Source: DAOTVS01 sp034436375
GTDB lineage: Bacteria; Chloroflexota; Anaerolineae; SpSt-313
Direction of reading: 5' to 3'
DNA length: 38,150 nt
NCBI GenBank assembly: GCA_034436375.1
Contig: DAOTVS010000023.1
Coordinates: forward strand, 1 to 38,150
Shown here: in pieces, positions 18,301 to 25,750 of the stretch
How positions within the stretch are numbered: the stretch's first letter is position 1
How the letters are laid out: each line of letters starts with the position of its first letter
Notes under the pieces: generated by a model
The model's input: only the letters and a program-made list of their open reading frames with translations
What the model was told of the DNA's origin: nothing
Database searches by the model: none
Translations under genes and position numbers: made by a program

Positions 18301-18719
18301 TGGAAGCGCTGCACAACCACTGCAACATGATCAACCTGACGGGCGTCGAGCTTAGGGATGGACTGGGCCGCCGGCTCCCCGTAGATGTCGAGCATGCGCT
18401 CTACCGCATCGCCCAGGAAGCGCTGAGCAATGCCAAGAAGCATTTCCAGGCCGTCTCTGGGCGCGAGATCCGCGTCATCGTCTGGTTGCACCAGGAAGGC
18501 GGCAACATTGTGCTCGAAGTCAGCGACAACGGGCCCGGCTTTGACAAGGAAAAGGAACTCCAAAAACCCGACTCCTTTGGCCTCACCCGCATGATAGAGA
18601 TCGCCGAAGGCATCCGCGCCTGCTGCGAGATCAACTCCGAGTGCGGCCAGGGAACCTGCGTGCGAGTCAGTGTTCCATATCAGGATAAGGAAGAGATGGC
18701 GCCCATCCGCACGCCCTGA
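15384..18719 (+). CDS. Membrane multi-GAF sensor histidine kinase (NarL class)
   Basis: The 1111-aa protein has about five membrane helices in residues 30-195 (YYGWFLSIGIALAGALFW, ESPFWLVFVLPIAVTALY). About four GAF-like sensor modules follow, roughly at 210-350, 365-520, 545-715 and 725-885. A HisKA_3 box has His908 in ERDRLAGELHDLANVF. The HATPase_c N box is RIAQEALSNAKKH near 1010-1020, and G1 is DNGPGF. The ATG has AAGGAG four bases upstream. The kinase pairs with the LuxR-type regulator 80 bp downstream. GAF domains in such kinases may bind haem, nucleotides or redox centres; no ligand motif is clear here. Domain boundaries are estimates. Confidence 0.92.
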   Translation: MAAAHSTRVEQVVEQTDEPQVPSRLGRTIMRYYGWFLSIGIALAGALFWLGDDAADARPVLVTSTLLLAFQVTLEIYRRLDPRRYDSLWPNRLRAEAYIAAATALMLGTGGIESPFWLVFVLPIAVTALYGEKNTFFKYCVLGQMVLVDGIAVARAGWTARALVQGVVYAGVWMALLELTTTLYFLAHFRQEERLHYLQRLSDTAQHLIPRRSLADLAQDALEMALDLANGRQGFLLVTQRHTGRLLAHAIRGLSLSQGVTAQQLADSCRSLSERQVEGTRAVHLAEVAQLLYGRAFHDPIESALAVPISTSHSTAVATLHIISSRQSGFPPLAPSLLDVYAGQLGTALDNAFAWEEQDRTLRYYSSLIELGQQVMELQDPQLILDRVVNYVRDSISCVGGAYIFWLDSRSRLYVPVARSGRDLGLPAGEAAPLHKLFTNGKELPDQVVLRAPEVSPARWAALGVTDPPFGSLLAAQLRVAAKPMGLLLLGAREPQAFTPIDEVFLGNLAAHISLAYRNADLHQRLQANRARLARVLQERASWRLDQSLEALLTQIVHSAVQALGYRVAVIDLLDAERGGYCTRASANVPEEEQARLQNRLITREQIARALRPEFRVLDCNVYFIPAERKSAQVDWLRTCREAGDGSQSPTQWQPGDTLLVPLRRRDGVQVGLLTLDDPDDKARPTDEEARVIENLADQAIATLEQWRQNNKLRQLSETLAAMIEQTEATSLYQFIAHEGARLLDAEDCSLFLNNDRNGTVHFEASSCIPRQLFDRKEIPISAANGAGLTAYVAATGVSLYFVGDEYKTHPAWGGHFTEHLAYLPSRGCRSLLLVALRNPGGRITGVLKVENKQGIDANLGFSEFDREILLPTLANAAAMAIERAHLYWRTSDLLVQKERDRLAGELHDLANVFHMGIMLRIETLWDQFRGTPHHEPAQALHRLWHASRYVYGELVKMQEETRNPILIREGLLEALHNHCNMINLTGVELRDGLGRRLPVDVEHALYRIAQEALSNAKKHFQAVSGREIRVIVWLHQEGGNIVLEVSDNGPGFDKEKELQKPDSFGLTRMIEIAEGIRACCEINSECGQGTCVRVSVPYQDKEEMAPIRTP

Positions 18720-18742
18720 TCGGTGTGCGGCCGGGCGCCCCG

Positions 18743-18772
18743 TGTAGAGACGGCCCTCCGGCCCGTCTCTGT
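18743..18772. repeat. GTAGAGACGG hairpin, short copy
   Basis: GTAGAGACGGCC (18744-18755), CTCC and GGCCCGTCTCTGTC form a hairpin with one bulge. It shares its arm sequence with the full element at 12341-12420. It lies in the 80-bp gap between the kinase and regulator genes and could modulate their relative expression. Confidence 0.65.
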
Positions 18773-18799
18773 CCGAAGCATAAAGAGGTGTAGGCCAAA

Positions 18800-19432
18800 A
18801 TGGGTAACGATAACATCAGCGTGTTAATTGCTGACGATACCCTGATCGCCCGTGAGGGGTTACGCACAATCCTGGAAGGGGTGCGAGGCCTGCAGATCGT
18901 CGGCCAGGCCTCCAGCGCTCAGGAGGCCGTAGCCCTCGCTCAGGAGCTGCGTCCCAACGTCGTGCTGATGGACCTGCGTTGGCACGGCGACGACACCGCC
19001 GGCATCGAGGCTACCCGGCAGATTACCCATGGCACGCCAGAAGTCAAAGTCCTGGTCATTACGGTGTTCCAGCACCTGATTCCCAAAGCCCGGGAGGCCG
19101 GTGCCACAGCCGCGATCGAGAAAGGTTTTTCCAAGGACGACCTGGTCAATCTCATCCGGCACGTCCATCGCACGCAGCAGTTCACCGTGGCGCGTTTCGG
19201 TGATGATGTGGCCAACACGATTGGCTTGCCGCCGCAAGAGTCTCTGACGACACGCGAGGAACAGGTCCTGCAGCTGCTTGTCGAAGGCCGGGCCGTGCGG
19301 CAGATCGCCCTGGACCTGGGCATCGCCCCCAGCACCGTCAAGAACCACGTGCAGGCCATCTATGGCAAGTTGCAGGTCTCCAATCGCGCCGAAGCGGTGC
19401 GCAAGGCCATGCGGGCTGGCATCGCACACTAG
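18800..19432 (+). CDS. NarL/LuxR-type response regulator
   Basis: The 210-aa protein has an N-terminal receiver domain with phospho-acceptor Asp58 (VVLMDLRW), switch Thr88 (VLVITVF) and Lys108 (AIEKGFS). The C-terminal LuxR helix-turn-helix at about 145-205 reads LTTREEQVLQLLVEGRAVRQ, IALDLGIAPSTVKNHVQAIY. The usual K-P after the receiver Lys is replaced by K-G. It is the evident partner of the preceding GAF kinase, whose HisKA_3 class normally pairs with NarL regulators. AAAGAGGTG lies just before the start. Target genes are unknown. Confidence 0.93.
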   Translation: MGNDNISVLIADDTLIAREGLRTILEGVRGLQIVGQASSAQEAVALAQELRPNVVLMDLRWHGDDTAGIEATRQITHGTPEVKVLVITVFQHLIPKAREAGATAAIEKGFSKDDLVNLIRHVHRTQQFTVARFGDDVANTIGLPPQESLTTREEQVLQLLVEGRAVRQIALDLGIAPSTVKNHVQAIYGKLQVSNRAEAVRKAMRAGIAH

Positions 19433-19805
19433 CGGCATCCAGCGTGGGCGTAACCGGGATGGCCGTGCCCATCTGGAGCGGATCATAGCCAAGCCATCCC
19501 GCAAGCGCATCTTTGCTACAGCCGGTTTGAGGTGTCCCGGCATCCGTTACGCCAGACCGGCATCAACCAGTAGGCCCATGAAACGAAGGGAGGTGAGAGT
19601 ATCTGACATCCATCGGGGTCTCGCCCGTACATCGCAACCGCACAACTGCCCCTTGCCCCAAGCCGGGCGTGCCGGGCAAGCAGCAAACCACGGGCTAGAG
19701 CGGAGCCAGAGGCGGATCATCCACACATCTCACGGTGCAGTTCAGCACCTGCAAATGGCCTATGTTGAGCAGGTTGGTGATTGGTTAGGGGGAATGGAGG
19801 CGGAG
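19433..19805. other. Intergenic stretch with a long-range inverted repeat
   Basis: No convincing gene is seen in this 373-bp stretch. GGCGTAACCGGGATG (19447-19461) and CATCCGTTACGCC (19541-19553) are inverted copies about 80 bp apart with a two-base length difference. An open frame crosses the region from inside the regulator gene, but it has no start signal before 19755. Promoter signals for the next gene were not found. Confidence 0.5.
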
Positions 19806-20153
19806 ATGAACTCGGTTCAATCTCTTCGGTATAAGGACCTTTTAGAAAGTGAATGCAACCGCGCCCGGGCGCAGATAGCTCAGCCATTACCCACTACGAT
19901 GACCTCCCCCCAGGCGGATGCGCTTGATTGCGCCACTGATCTCTCACTATGGACCATCGCTCAGGCAACTCACCTGGCTGCGCGGCGCCGGCTGATGCAG
20001 GCAGAACAAGCCCTGGCTCGTTTGCGTGCGGGCACCTATGGCATCTGCCAGGATTGCGGCCAGGTTATTGACCCCATGCGCCTGGAGATCCTCCCTACCG
20101 CAACCCTCTGTGTAGAGTGCCAGAGAAAAGCGGAAGGCAAGCACCGCCATTGA
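19806..20153 (+). CDS. DksA/TraR-family zinc-finger protein
   Basis: The 115-aa protein starts at the ATG at 19806, which follows GGAGG by five bases; an ATG at 19755 in the same frame lacks a ribosome site. An N-terminal coiled coil carries the tip sequence DALDCA (residues 38-43), matching the DxxDxA motif by which DksA reaches the RNA polymerase active site. The zinc finger is C81-x2-C84-x17-C102-x2-C105 with the typical MRLEILPTATLC spacing. The family acts as polymerase secondary-channel factors, often with ppGpp. It is shorter than E. coli DksA (151 aa) and close to other short TraR-like members. Polymerase binding is inferred from motifs. Confidence 0.88.
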   Translation: MNSVQSLRYKDLLESECNRARAQIAQPLPTTMTSPQADALDCATDLSLWTIAQATHLAARRRLMQAEQALARLRAGTYGICQDCGQVIDPMRLEILPTATLCVECQRKAEGKHRH

Positions 20154-20556
20154 GTGTGACGTGAATCTTGCCGGCGCATTCGTGAGCACAGCGCCGCTCT
20201 CGGCAGGCAGATGCCAGGCCGACGGCCGCAGGCTGGCCGGGCCTTGGTCACGAAAGCGTGCGCGATGGGGGCCGCGGAGCAGCGCCGCTCAAGCTACCCA
20301 ATAGTCGTCGAGGCCTACGGCAAGGTCCACTCGCCGCAAGCCGCCATTCTTGCAGGCAAGCAAATCTAATAGCCGGCCAGTCTCGCCCTGTCATGGCACA
20401 CTGGTCATCCCGATGCACAAGCGCACCTCTGCTGCGGCAGGAGGTGCGCTTGTGCATGCCGGGGAAAAATGCATATACTGATAGAGGGAAAGAGTCTGTA
20501 CACCGTCTGTCATGGCGAGTATTGTACGCCCTGCACAACGCGATTGGAGTCTGAGC
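20154..20556. other. Intergenic stretch before the acetyltransferase
   Basis: This 403-bp gap has no supported gene. Its main landmark is the strong hairpin at 20413-20457. A -10-like TATACT lies just after it (ATGCATATACTG, near 20470), so the acetyltransferase promoter may lie at about 20450-20480. The rest shows nothing recognisable. Confidence 0.5.
20413..20457. repeat. Perfect 17-bp-arm hairpin
   Basis: ATGCACAAGCGCACCTC (20413-20429) and GAGGTGCGCTTGTGCAT (20441-20457) are perfectly complementary around an 11-base loop. The loop contains CTGC-G-GCAG. There is no T tract (GCCGGGGAAAAA follows), so it is not a standard plus-strand terminator. On the minus strand it could terminate or act as an operator. 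Confidence 0.7.
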
Positions 20557-21756
20557 ATGTCCATCAACTACCGGCTGTACCGGCCCAGCGATCTCGAGCC
20601 CACCCTCGCCCTCGTCAACCAGATTTTCCAGGTCGAGAACCCCAAGATCCCCCTGGCCGCCTGGGAGAAACTGGAGGCCGGCGATCACGTCACCGTGTTG
20701 GCGGAAGACGCGGGCCGCATCGTCGGCGCCATCCCCTACGATCTGCGCACCTTCGCCCTGCGCCCCGGCCACAGCATCCGCGCCGCCTTTGCCCACTGCG
20801 TCGGCGTCGCCGCCGATTACCGCGCCGCGGGCGTCGGCTCGGGGATGATGGCCCACGCCAAACAGGCCCTCAAACCCTATTGCGACGGCCTCTTTGTCTA
20901 CACCAGTGGCGAGGGCCACGCCCCCTACACCTTTTACCAGCGCAACGGCTTTGTAGACCTCCACTACAGCCGGACTTATACCCTGACCGAATTTACAGGC
21001 GAGGGAGACCCTGCTATCGAGATCACTCCCCTGAACCCCGCCACGCTCGATGGTGCTGCGCTATACGCCATCTACCGGGAGGCCTACCCGGTGCAGGGCG
21101 GCTTCCCTGTGCGCGAGCCCTCCTATTGGCAGCGAGCGTTCGCCTCGATCATCTATGTGCAGATCCCCTGCGCTTTCTACCTGGCTCGGGCGCACGTAGA
21201 TGGGCAACTCGCGGGCTATGGCCTCTTTGCCTATAACGCCCGCGGCGCCCACATGCCCCGTGGGGTTTACATCCTCGAGTTGGCTGCGCCAGCGCGCTAC
21301 CCGGGCCTGGCGGAGCGCCTGCTGCGGGCCATCATCGCAGCGGCCCCTTCCCTGGGGGCGCAGGCCGTCAGCATGCAGGCATCGGGCGCCCACCCGGCGC
21401 TGCCTGACCTGCTCAAGCTGGGCTTCCAGGCCGCTCCGCGCGCACAAGCCACGGTCGTCGCCGGGCAGTTGCTGGACCTGGACAAGGCGTGGGCGGCACT
21501 GGCGGATGGGCGCGAGGCGCCGGCCCTCCACCTCTGGACGCCCCAGCGCCAGCTGGACCTGCCCGGCAGCGGCCCGGCCATCACCCTCGAAATGAAGGAA
21601 GAAACCCTGCAGCGGCTGTTCCTCTGCCGGGAGGACCCGGCCACGGCCCTCCGCGACGAGCGCATCACCTCGCCCGCCGGCCTGCTGCCCGTGCCGGCGC
21701 TCCAGGCCCTCTTCCAGCCGGCCCCCTGGGTGCACCATGGGCTGGACTGGATCTAG
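20557..21756 (+). CDS. Eis-like double-GNAT N-acetyltransferase
   Basis: The 399-aa protein has its ATG at 20557 after TTGGAGT; an earlier in-frame start at 20512 has no ribosome site. The N-terminal GNAT domain carries the acetyl-CoA loop VGVAADYRAAGVGSGMM (about residues 86-102) and the late-strand motif YTFYQRNGF. A second GNAT-like half (about 160-300) includes YGLFAYNARG and VYILELAAP. The C-terminal part resembles the sterol-carrier-like domain of the Eis family. Eis proteins acetylate amines, including aminoglycosides in some bacteria; the substrate here cannot be told from sequence. It stands alone, with the truncated MFS gene 81 bp downstream. Confidence 0.85.
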   Translation: MSINYRLYRPSDLEPTLALVNQIFQVENPKIPLAAWEKLEAGDHVTVLAEDAGRIVGAIPYDLRTFALRPGHSIRAAFAHCVGVAADYRAAGVGSGMMAHAKQALKPYCDGLFVYTSGEGHAPYTFYQRNGFVDLHYSRTYTLTEFTGEGDPAIEITPLNPATLDGAALYAIYREAYPVQGGFPVREPSYWQRAFASIIYVQIPCAFYLARAHVDGQLAGYGLFAYNARGAHMPRGVYILELAAPARYPGLAERLLRAIIAAAPSLGAQAVSMQASGAHPALPDLLKLGFQAAPRAQATVVAGQLLDLDKAWAALADGREAPALHLWTPQRQLDLPGSGPAITLEMKEETLQRLFLCREDPATALRDERITSPAGLLPVPALQALFQPAPWVHHGLDWI

Positions 21757-21837
21757 GCCGGGCCCGCAGAGGGGTAGCACAGGATCCCAAAGAGCTGGTT
21801 GCTCACATCTACACTGCACTGCCGCAGAAAGGACACT

Positions 21838-22113
21838 ATGGTTACAGCGCGCGCCGCACGCTGGGGCCTGCCCATCCTCTGCCTGGGCGCGGGCCTGGCC
21901 GGGCTCAGTATCTCCGTCAGTGGGCCGATCCTGGTCGATATCGCCCGCAGCTACGGCATATCGGTCGCCTGGGCAAACCAGCTGACCACCGTCGCCTCAT
22001 TCGCGGGCATGGCCGGCATGCTCGGGTTGTCGCCGCTGGTGGACCGCATCAGCCGCCGGCTGCCCCTGTTGGCAACCCTGCTCTTGCTGGTTGTGGCGGC
22101 GCTCCTGTGCTGA
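21838..22113 (+). pseudogene. Truncated MFS transporter, N-terminal piece
   Basis: The 91 codons begin at an ATG with AAAGGA at good spacing and encode the first three helices of a major facilitator permease. Helix 1 is GLPILCLGAGLAGLSISVSG, and the loop 2-3 signature reads GLSPLVDRISRRLPLL. The frame then stops within helix 3 (TLLLLVVAALLC). A full MFS protein has about 400 residues and 12 helices. The histidine kinase gene starts 43 bp later, so the missing part was probably lost by deletion. A functional small protein cannot be excluded. Confidence 0.75.
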
Positions 22114-22155
22114 CGGTGATCAGGCCTGTGGGTGATAGCCAGCCTGGAGGAGACT

Positions 22156-24318
22156 ATGCGAGGTTCGAGAGACCATGAATTCGAATTGCACATCACGCCC
22201 GCGCCGGTACTGATCAGCTTGCCTATCCTGGGCGTGGTCTTGTACCTGATGAGCGGAATGTGGCCCCAGACTGCGCCTGCGAAGTACATCTGGCTTGCGC
22301 CGATCACCTATGGGCTGGCGGGCGGGGGTGCACTTGTGGCGCGCTGGCGCGAGCTCGCCGGCCGCTGGTTCGCATTGCTGGCCACGGTAGCCCTGGCACA
22401 TCTTGCCGCCCTCTGGCTGGGCATACCGGGCGCCTTTGGCCTGGCGGCGGTCATAGTGGCGCTTGCCGCGGCGCTGATCAACCTTCCCGCAGCGGCCACG
22501 GTGACCGGCGGCGAGACGCTGCTCTTGGCCTGGCTCCTCCGTGTCGGGGTGATGAATCCTGCTTCAGTGGGGATGCCCCTGCTCTCGATGTGGACTATGC
22601 TCGGGGTATTGTGGGCAGTCTACCATCCCATCGAGGATGCAGCCGCCTGGTCCTGGGATCAGTTCCGCCAGGCGCAGGCGCTGCTGGAAGAGGCGCGGGG
22701 CCGCAAGGCTGAGCTAGCGCAGGCCTTGGACGACCTGGTGCACGCCAACCGCCAACTCGCCCTGGCCAACGAGCGTATGGCCACTCTGCGCCAGGTGGCT
22801 GAGGAAGCGCAGAAGGCGAAGGCGGCTTTCGTGGCCCGCGTCAGCCACGAATTTCGCACGCCGCTCAATATCATCATTGGGATGGCCAACCTGGTGCTGG
22901 ACAGCCGGGAGAGCTACGAGATGCCTCTGCCAGCTCAGGTGATCGAGCGCCTGCGCATCCTGCAACGCAACTCGGAGCACCTGGCTGCGATGATTGACGA
23001 CGTGCTGGACCTCAGCCAGGTGGAAGCGGGACGGATGACCATCCACCGGGAGCCGGTCGATCTGGTTGAGGTGATCGAAGATGCCCTGGCCATGGTACAG
23101 CCGATGCTCGCCCAAAAGGGGCTCACCTGTCGCGCGGAGTTGGCGCGCGACCTGCCGCGGGTGCCGTGCGACCGGTTGCGTATCCGCCAGGTTATCCTCA
23201 ACCTCACCAGCAACGCCGCCCGGTTCACCGAACGCGGCGGAATCGCTATCCGGCTTGCCCAAAGCAATGGGCGCGCGCTGGTGAGCGTAGCCGATACCGG
23301 TCCAGGCATCACAGCGGAGGATCTCAAGCGCATCTTTGAGCCCTTCTCACAGGGCACGGGCGGGGTATTGCATGGCAGAGGTAGCAGCGGCCTGGGGCTA
23401 AGCATCAGCAACGAGTTCGTCAAGCTGCATGGCGGCCGGATGTGGGTCGAGAGCGCAATCGGCCAGGGCAGCACCTTCTTTGTGGAGCTGCCCTTGACGG
23501 CGCCGGCTGAGCACATAGCGAGGCCCGACCGCTGGATCAAGGAGAGCTGGATCTGGTACGAGCGCAATTCCCATCCCGACCTGCCCAGATCGCACTATCG
23601 GCCGCGCTTGGTGGTCTGCGACGAAGGAGCTGAACTGCAGCGCGCATTGGCACGCCGCTCGGGCGAGATCGAGTTCGTCGACGCGCACAGCCTGCCCGCC
23701 GCCATCGATGAGATCCGCCGCTGCCCGGCGCAGGCGCTTGTCCTCAACAGCCGGTCGCCCAGCGAGCTTTGGCCTGCACTAGAGGAAGCCAAAAGACGAG
23801 CGCCCGATACCCCCATCGTCGGGTGCTGCTGCTCAGCCAGGAGGGGCTATGCCATGGCCGCGGGCGCGGGGGGGTACCTGAGCAAGCCGGTGAAGCGGAC
23901 TGAGATGCAGCGGGCCATCGAAGAACTGGGCAGGCCCGTGGGGCGGGTTCTCGTCGTGGACGACGATGCCGACGCACGGGAACTGCTCAAGCTGTACCTG
24001 CAGGGGCTCAACCCGGCGGTGGAAGTGGTTGAGGCCGAGGATGGCCAGGGCGCACTGCAGGAACTCAGGCGCAGACCCCCCGATCTGATACTCCTCGACC
24101 TGGTGATGCCCGGCCTGGATGGGTGGCAGGTGCTCAGGCGCAAAAGCGAGGAGGAAACGCTCAAAGGTGTGCCTACCATCCTGATCTCCGCCCAGGACGC
24201 CCTGCAAGAGCCGGTGGCCAGCCCCATGATCGTGGCCGCGATGGGGGAGGGGTTGTCAGTCAACAAGATCCTGGATTGTGCCTGCCAGCTTTCGGCAGAG
24301 TTGCTGCAGCCAGATTAA
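22156..24318 (+). CDS. Hybrid sensor histidine kinase with two receiver-like domains
   Basis: The 720-aa protein starts at the ATG at 22156, with GGAGG five bases upstream, rather than the GTG at 22132. About five or six membrane helices fill residues 20-160. A coiled-coil linker follows (EEARGRKAELAQALDDLVHA). HisKA has His231 (SHEFRTPLNIIIGM) and HATPase_c has NLTSNAARFT, DTGPGI and GLGLSI. The first receiver-like domain (about 480-590) lacks a phospho-acceptor: where Asp is expected it reads ALVLNSRSP. The second (about 595-710) is canonical with Asp648 (LILLDLVMPGLDGW) but lacks the usual K-P near its end. The downstream convergent gene may be functionally linked. Confidence 0.92.
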   Translation: MRGSRDHEFELHITPAPVLISLPILGVVLYLMSGMWPQTAPAKYIWLAPITYGLAGGGALVARWRELAGRWFALLATVALAHLAALWLGIPGAFGLAAVIVALAAALINLPAAATVTGGETLLLAWLLRVGVMNPASVGMPLLSMWTMLGVLWAVYHPIEDAAAWSWDQFRQAQALLEEARGRKAELAQALDDLVHANRQLALANERMATLRQVAEEAQKAKAAFVARVSHEFRTPLNIIIGMANLVLDSRESYEMPLPAQVIERLRILQRNSEHLAAMIDDVLDLSQVEAGRMTIHREPVDLVEVIEDALAMVQPMLAQKGLTCRAELARDLPRVPCDRLRIRQVILNLTSNAARFTERGGIAIRLAQSNGRALVSVADTGPGITAEDLKRIFEPFSQGTGGVLHGRGSSGLGLSISNEFVKLHGGRMWVESAIGQGSTFFVELPLTAPAEHIARPDRWIKESWIWYERNSHPDLPRSHYRPRLVVCDEGAELQRALARRSGEIEFVDAHSLPAAIDEIRRCPAQALVLNSRSPSELWPALEEAKRRAPDTPIVGCCCSARRGYAMAAGAGGYLSKPVKRTEMQRAIEELGRPVGRVLVVDDDADARELLKLYLQGLNPAVEVVEAEDGQGALQELRRRPPDLILLDLVMPGLDGWQVLRRKSEEETLKGVPTILISAQDALQEPVASPMIVAAMGEGLSVNKILDCACQLSAELLQPD

Positions 24319-24336
24319 GGCCCATCCCGATGCCAA

Positions 24337-25557
24337 TCAATTGCAGTGCAACGCGCCCAACACCCGCTCGAACCCATCCAGCAGCTGTTGGCGCCAGACC
24401 GGCTTGCGCAGGTAGAGGGCGGCCCCCAGGTTCAGGGCCAACTGCTCATCAGTGATGACGGAGCAAACGATAATGGGGATGGACCGGGTCGCCGGGTTCG
24501 AGTGCAGATCGAGGAGGAGGTCCCAACCGTCGACGTCAGGCAGCATGACATCCAGCAGAATGATGTCGGGGGCGATATTCTCGATGGCCTGCGACACCTG
24601 CCGGCCCTCGCGGATGTGGGAGAGCTCATAGGCCGTGCCGGCGCAGTAGGAAGCGTAGAGGGTAGCCAGATCGGCATTGTCGTCGATGGCAAGCACCTTG
24701 ATCGCGCGCGTGGCGCTGCCGGCGCAGGGCAGGTGCACAATAATCCGGGCTTCGCCACTGGCGCAAGTGGCCTGCACGGCCCCACCCTGCGTAGCAAGGA
24801 GCTCGCGGGGCAGAGCAACGTCGACAGTGCAGCCCACGGGGGCGGGGTAGCCCTTGAACTCGATACGGATCTGATCTCCCTCCTGACTGGCGGCCATAGC
24901 AATCCCCCCGTCTGGCAGGGCCTGCCGCAGAGCAGCCATCACACCCAACAGGACCTGGCGCAGGGCAGAAGGGTGAACCCTGGCGTGCAGGCCGGGCGGA
25001 AAGGGCTGGACCTCGATGCTCAGGTTAGGGGCAATGGCGGCGCGCGCGAGGCGCAACGTGCCCTCGATGGCCTGGGCCAGGTCGCAGCCGGCCTCGGGGA
25101 TGCTTTCCTGCAGCGCCAGCACCTCTTGCCGCAGTTGCGAGAGCCATTGGGTCTGTGACAGATCGCCAGCCTCAGCAGGAGCGCCGGCGCCTGCTTGGCG
25201 TGGATGCAGACGCTGCCACAAATGGGAAGCCAGGAGGTGGATAGCCTCGCGCTGCAGCCGCTGCACGCTGCGCACGCTCAGGTCCAGGTGTTCAGCGGTC
25301 TCCTCCTGCGTAAAGCCGAGGAGAAACCTGTGCCGCAACACCTCATAGTCGCGGCCAACGCGGCCGCCTTCCGGCTCGCCGGCAGCGGGCTGGAGAGCTT
25401 CGATGAGCTGGCTGAGGGCAGCCTGGGCTGCCGCGGAGCCCTGCCTGGCATCGCAACCCAAGGCAGCACAGAGGGGCGCCGACAGCCGGAGATCAGGGGC
25501 GCGCAGATGCAGCAGTGCATCGTGCAGATCTTCCCTCAGTTGCTCGAAACCTTCCAT
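24337..25557 (-). CDS. Sigma-region-4-like HTH / receiver fusion regulator
   Basis: The 406-aa protein (414 if started at 25581; neither ATG has a strong ribosome site) has an unusual order. At about residues 75-115 a sigma-70-region-4-like helix-turn-helix reads HRFLLGFTQEETAEHLDLSV, SVQRLQREAIHLL. The middle (about 160-280) looks like a degenerate HATPase fold (HPSALRQVLLGVMAALRQAL, then IRIEFKGYPAP) without intact G boxes. The C-terminal receiver is complete: KVLAIDDNADL, Asp336 in ILLDVMLPDVDGW and LRKPVW. Receivers are usually N-terminal in DNA-binding regulators, so the layout is rare. It converges on the hybrid kinase with an 18-bp gap and is a plausible partner. Confidence 0.8.
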   Translation of the reverse strand: MEGFEQLREDLHDALLHLRAPDLRLSAPLCAALGCDARQGSAAAQAALSQLIEALQPAAGEPEGGRVGRDYEVLRHRFLLGFTQEETAEHLDLSVRSVQRLQREAIHLLASHLWQRLHPRQAGAGAPAEAGDLSQTQWLSQLRQEVLALQESIPEAGCDLAQAIEGTLRLARAAIAPNLSIEVQPFPPGLHARVHPSALRQVLLGVMAALRQALPDGGIAMAASQEGDQIRIEFKGYPAPVGCTVDVALPRELLATQGGAVQATCASGEARIIVHLPCAGSATRAIKVLAIDDNADLATLYASYCAGTAYELSHIREGRQVSQAIENIAPDIILLDVMLPDVDGWDLLLDLHSNPATRSIPIIVCSVITDEQLALNLGAALYLRKPVWRQQLLDGFERVLGALHCN

Positions 25558-25750
25558 GGCGGCCCCCGCTGGCGGAAACATGGCGCATTTGAGTCGTGGA
25601 CAGGCAGAGTCTTTTCAGATAGGATGATACTGGGGAACACCCCGACGGGCTCAGCCCACGCTCACATCATACCATGGTGGGATAGCAACGTCAAGAGAAG
25701 GCAAGGGGAGTTCAACGAATTGCGTCACTGCGAAGCGTAAGGAGGAGCAG

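Noticed and set aside
19278..20153. 291-codon frame from inside the LuxR regulator through the DksA-like gene
   Set aside because: Its first half is out of frame in the regulator and then crosses spacer. Only the part from the SD-supported ATG at 19806 has a family signature.
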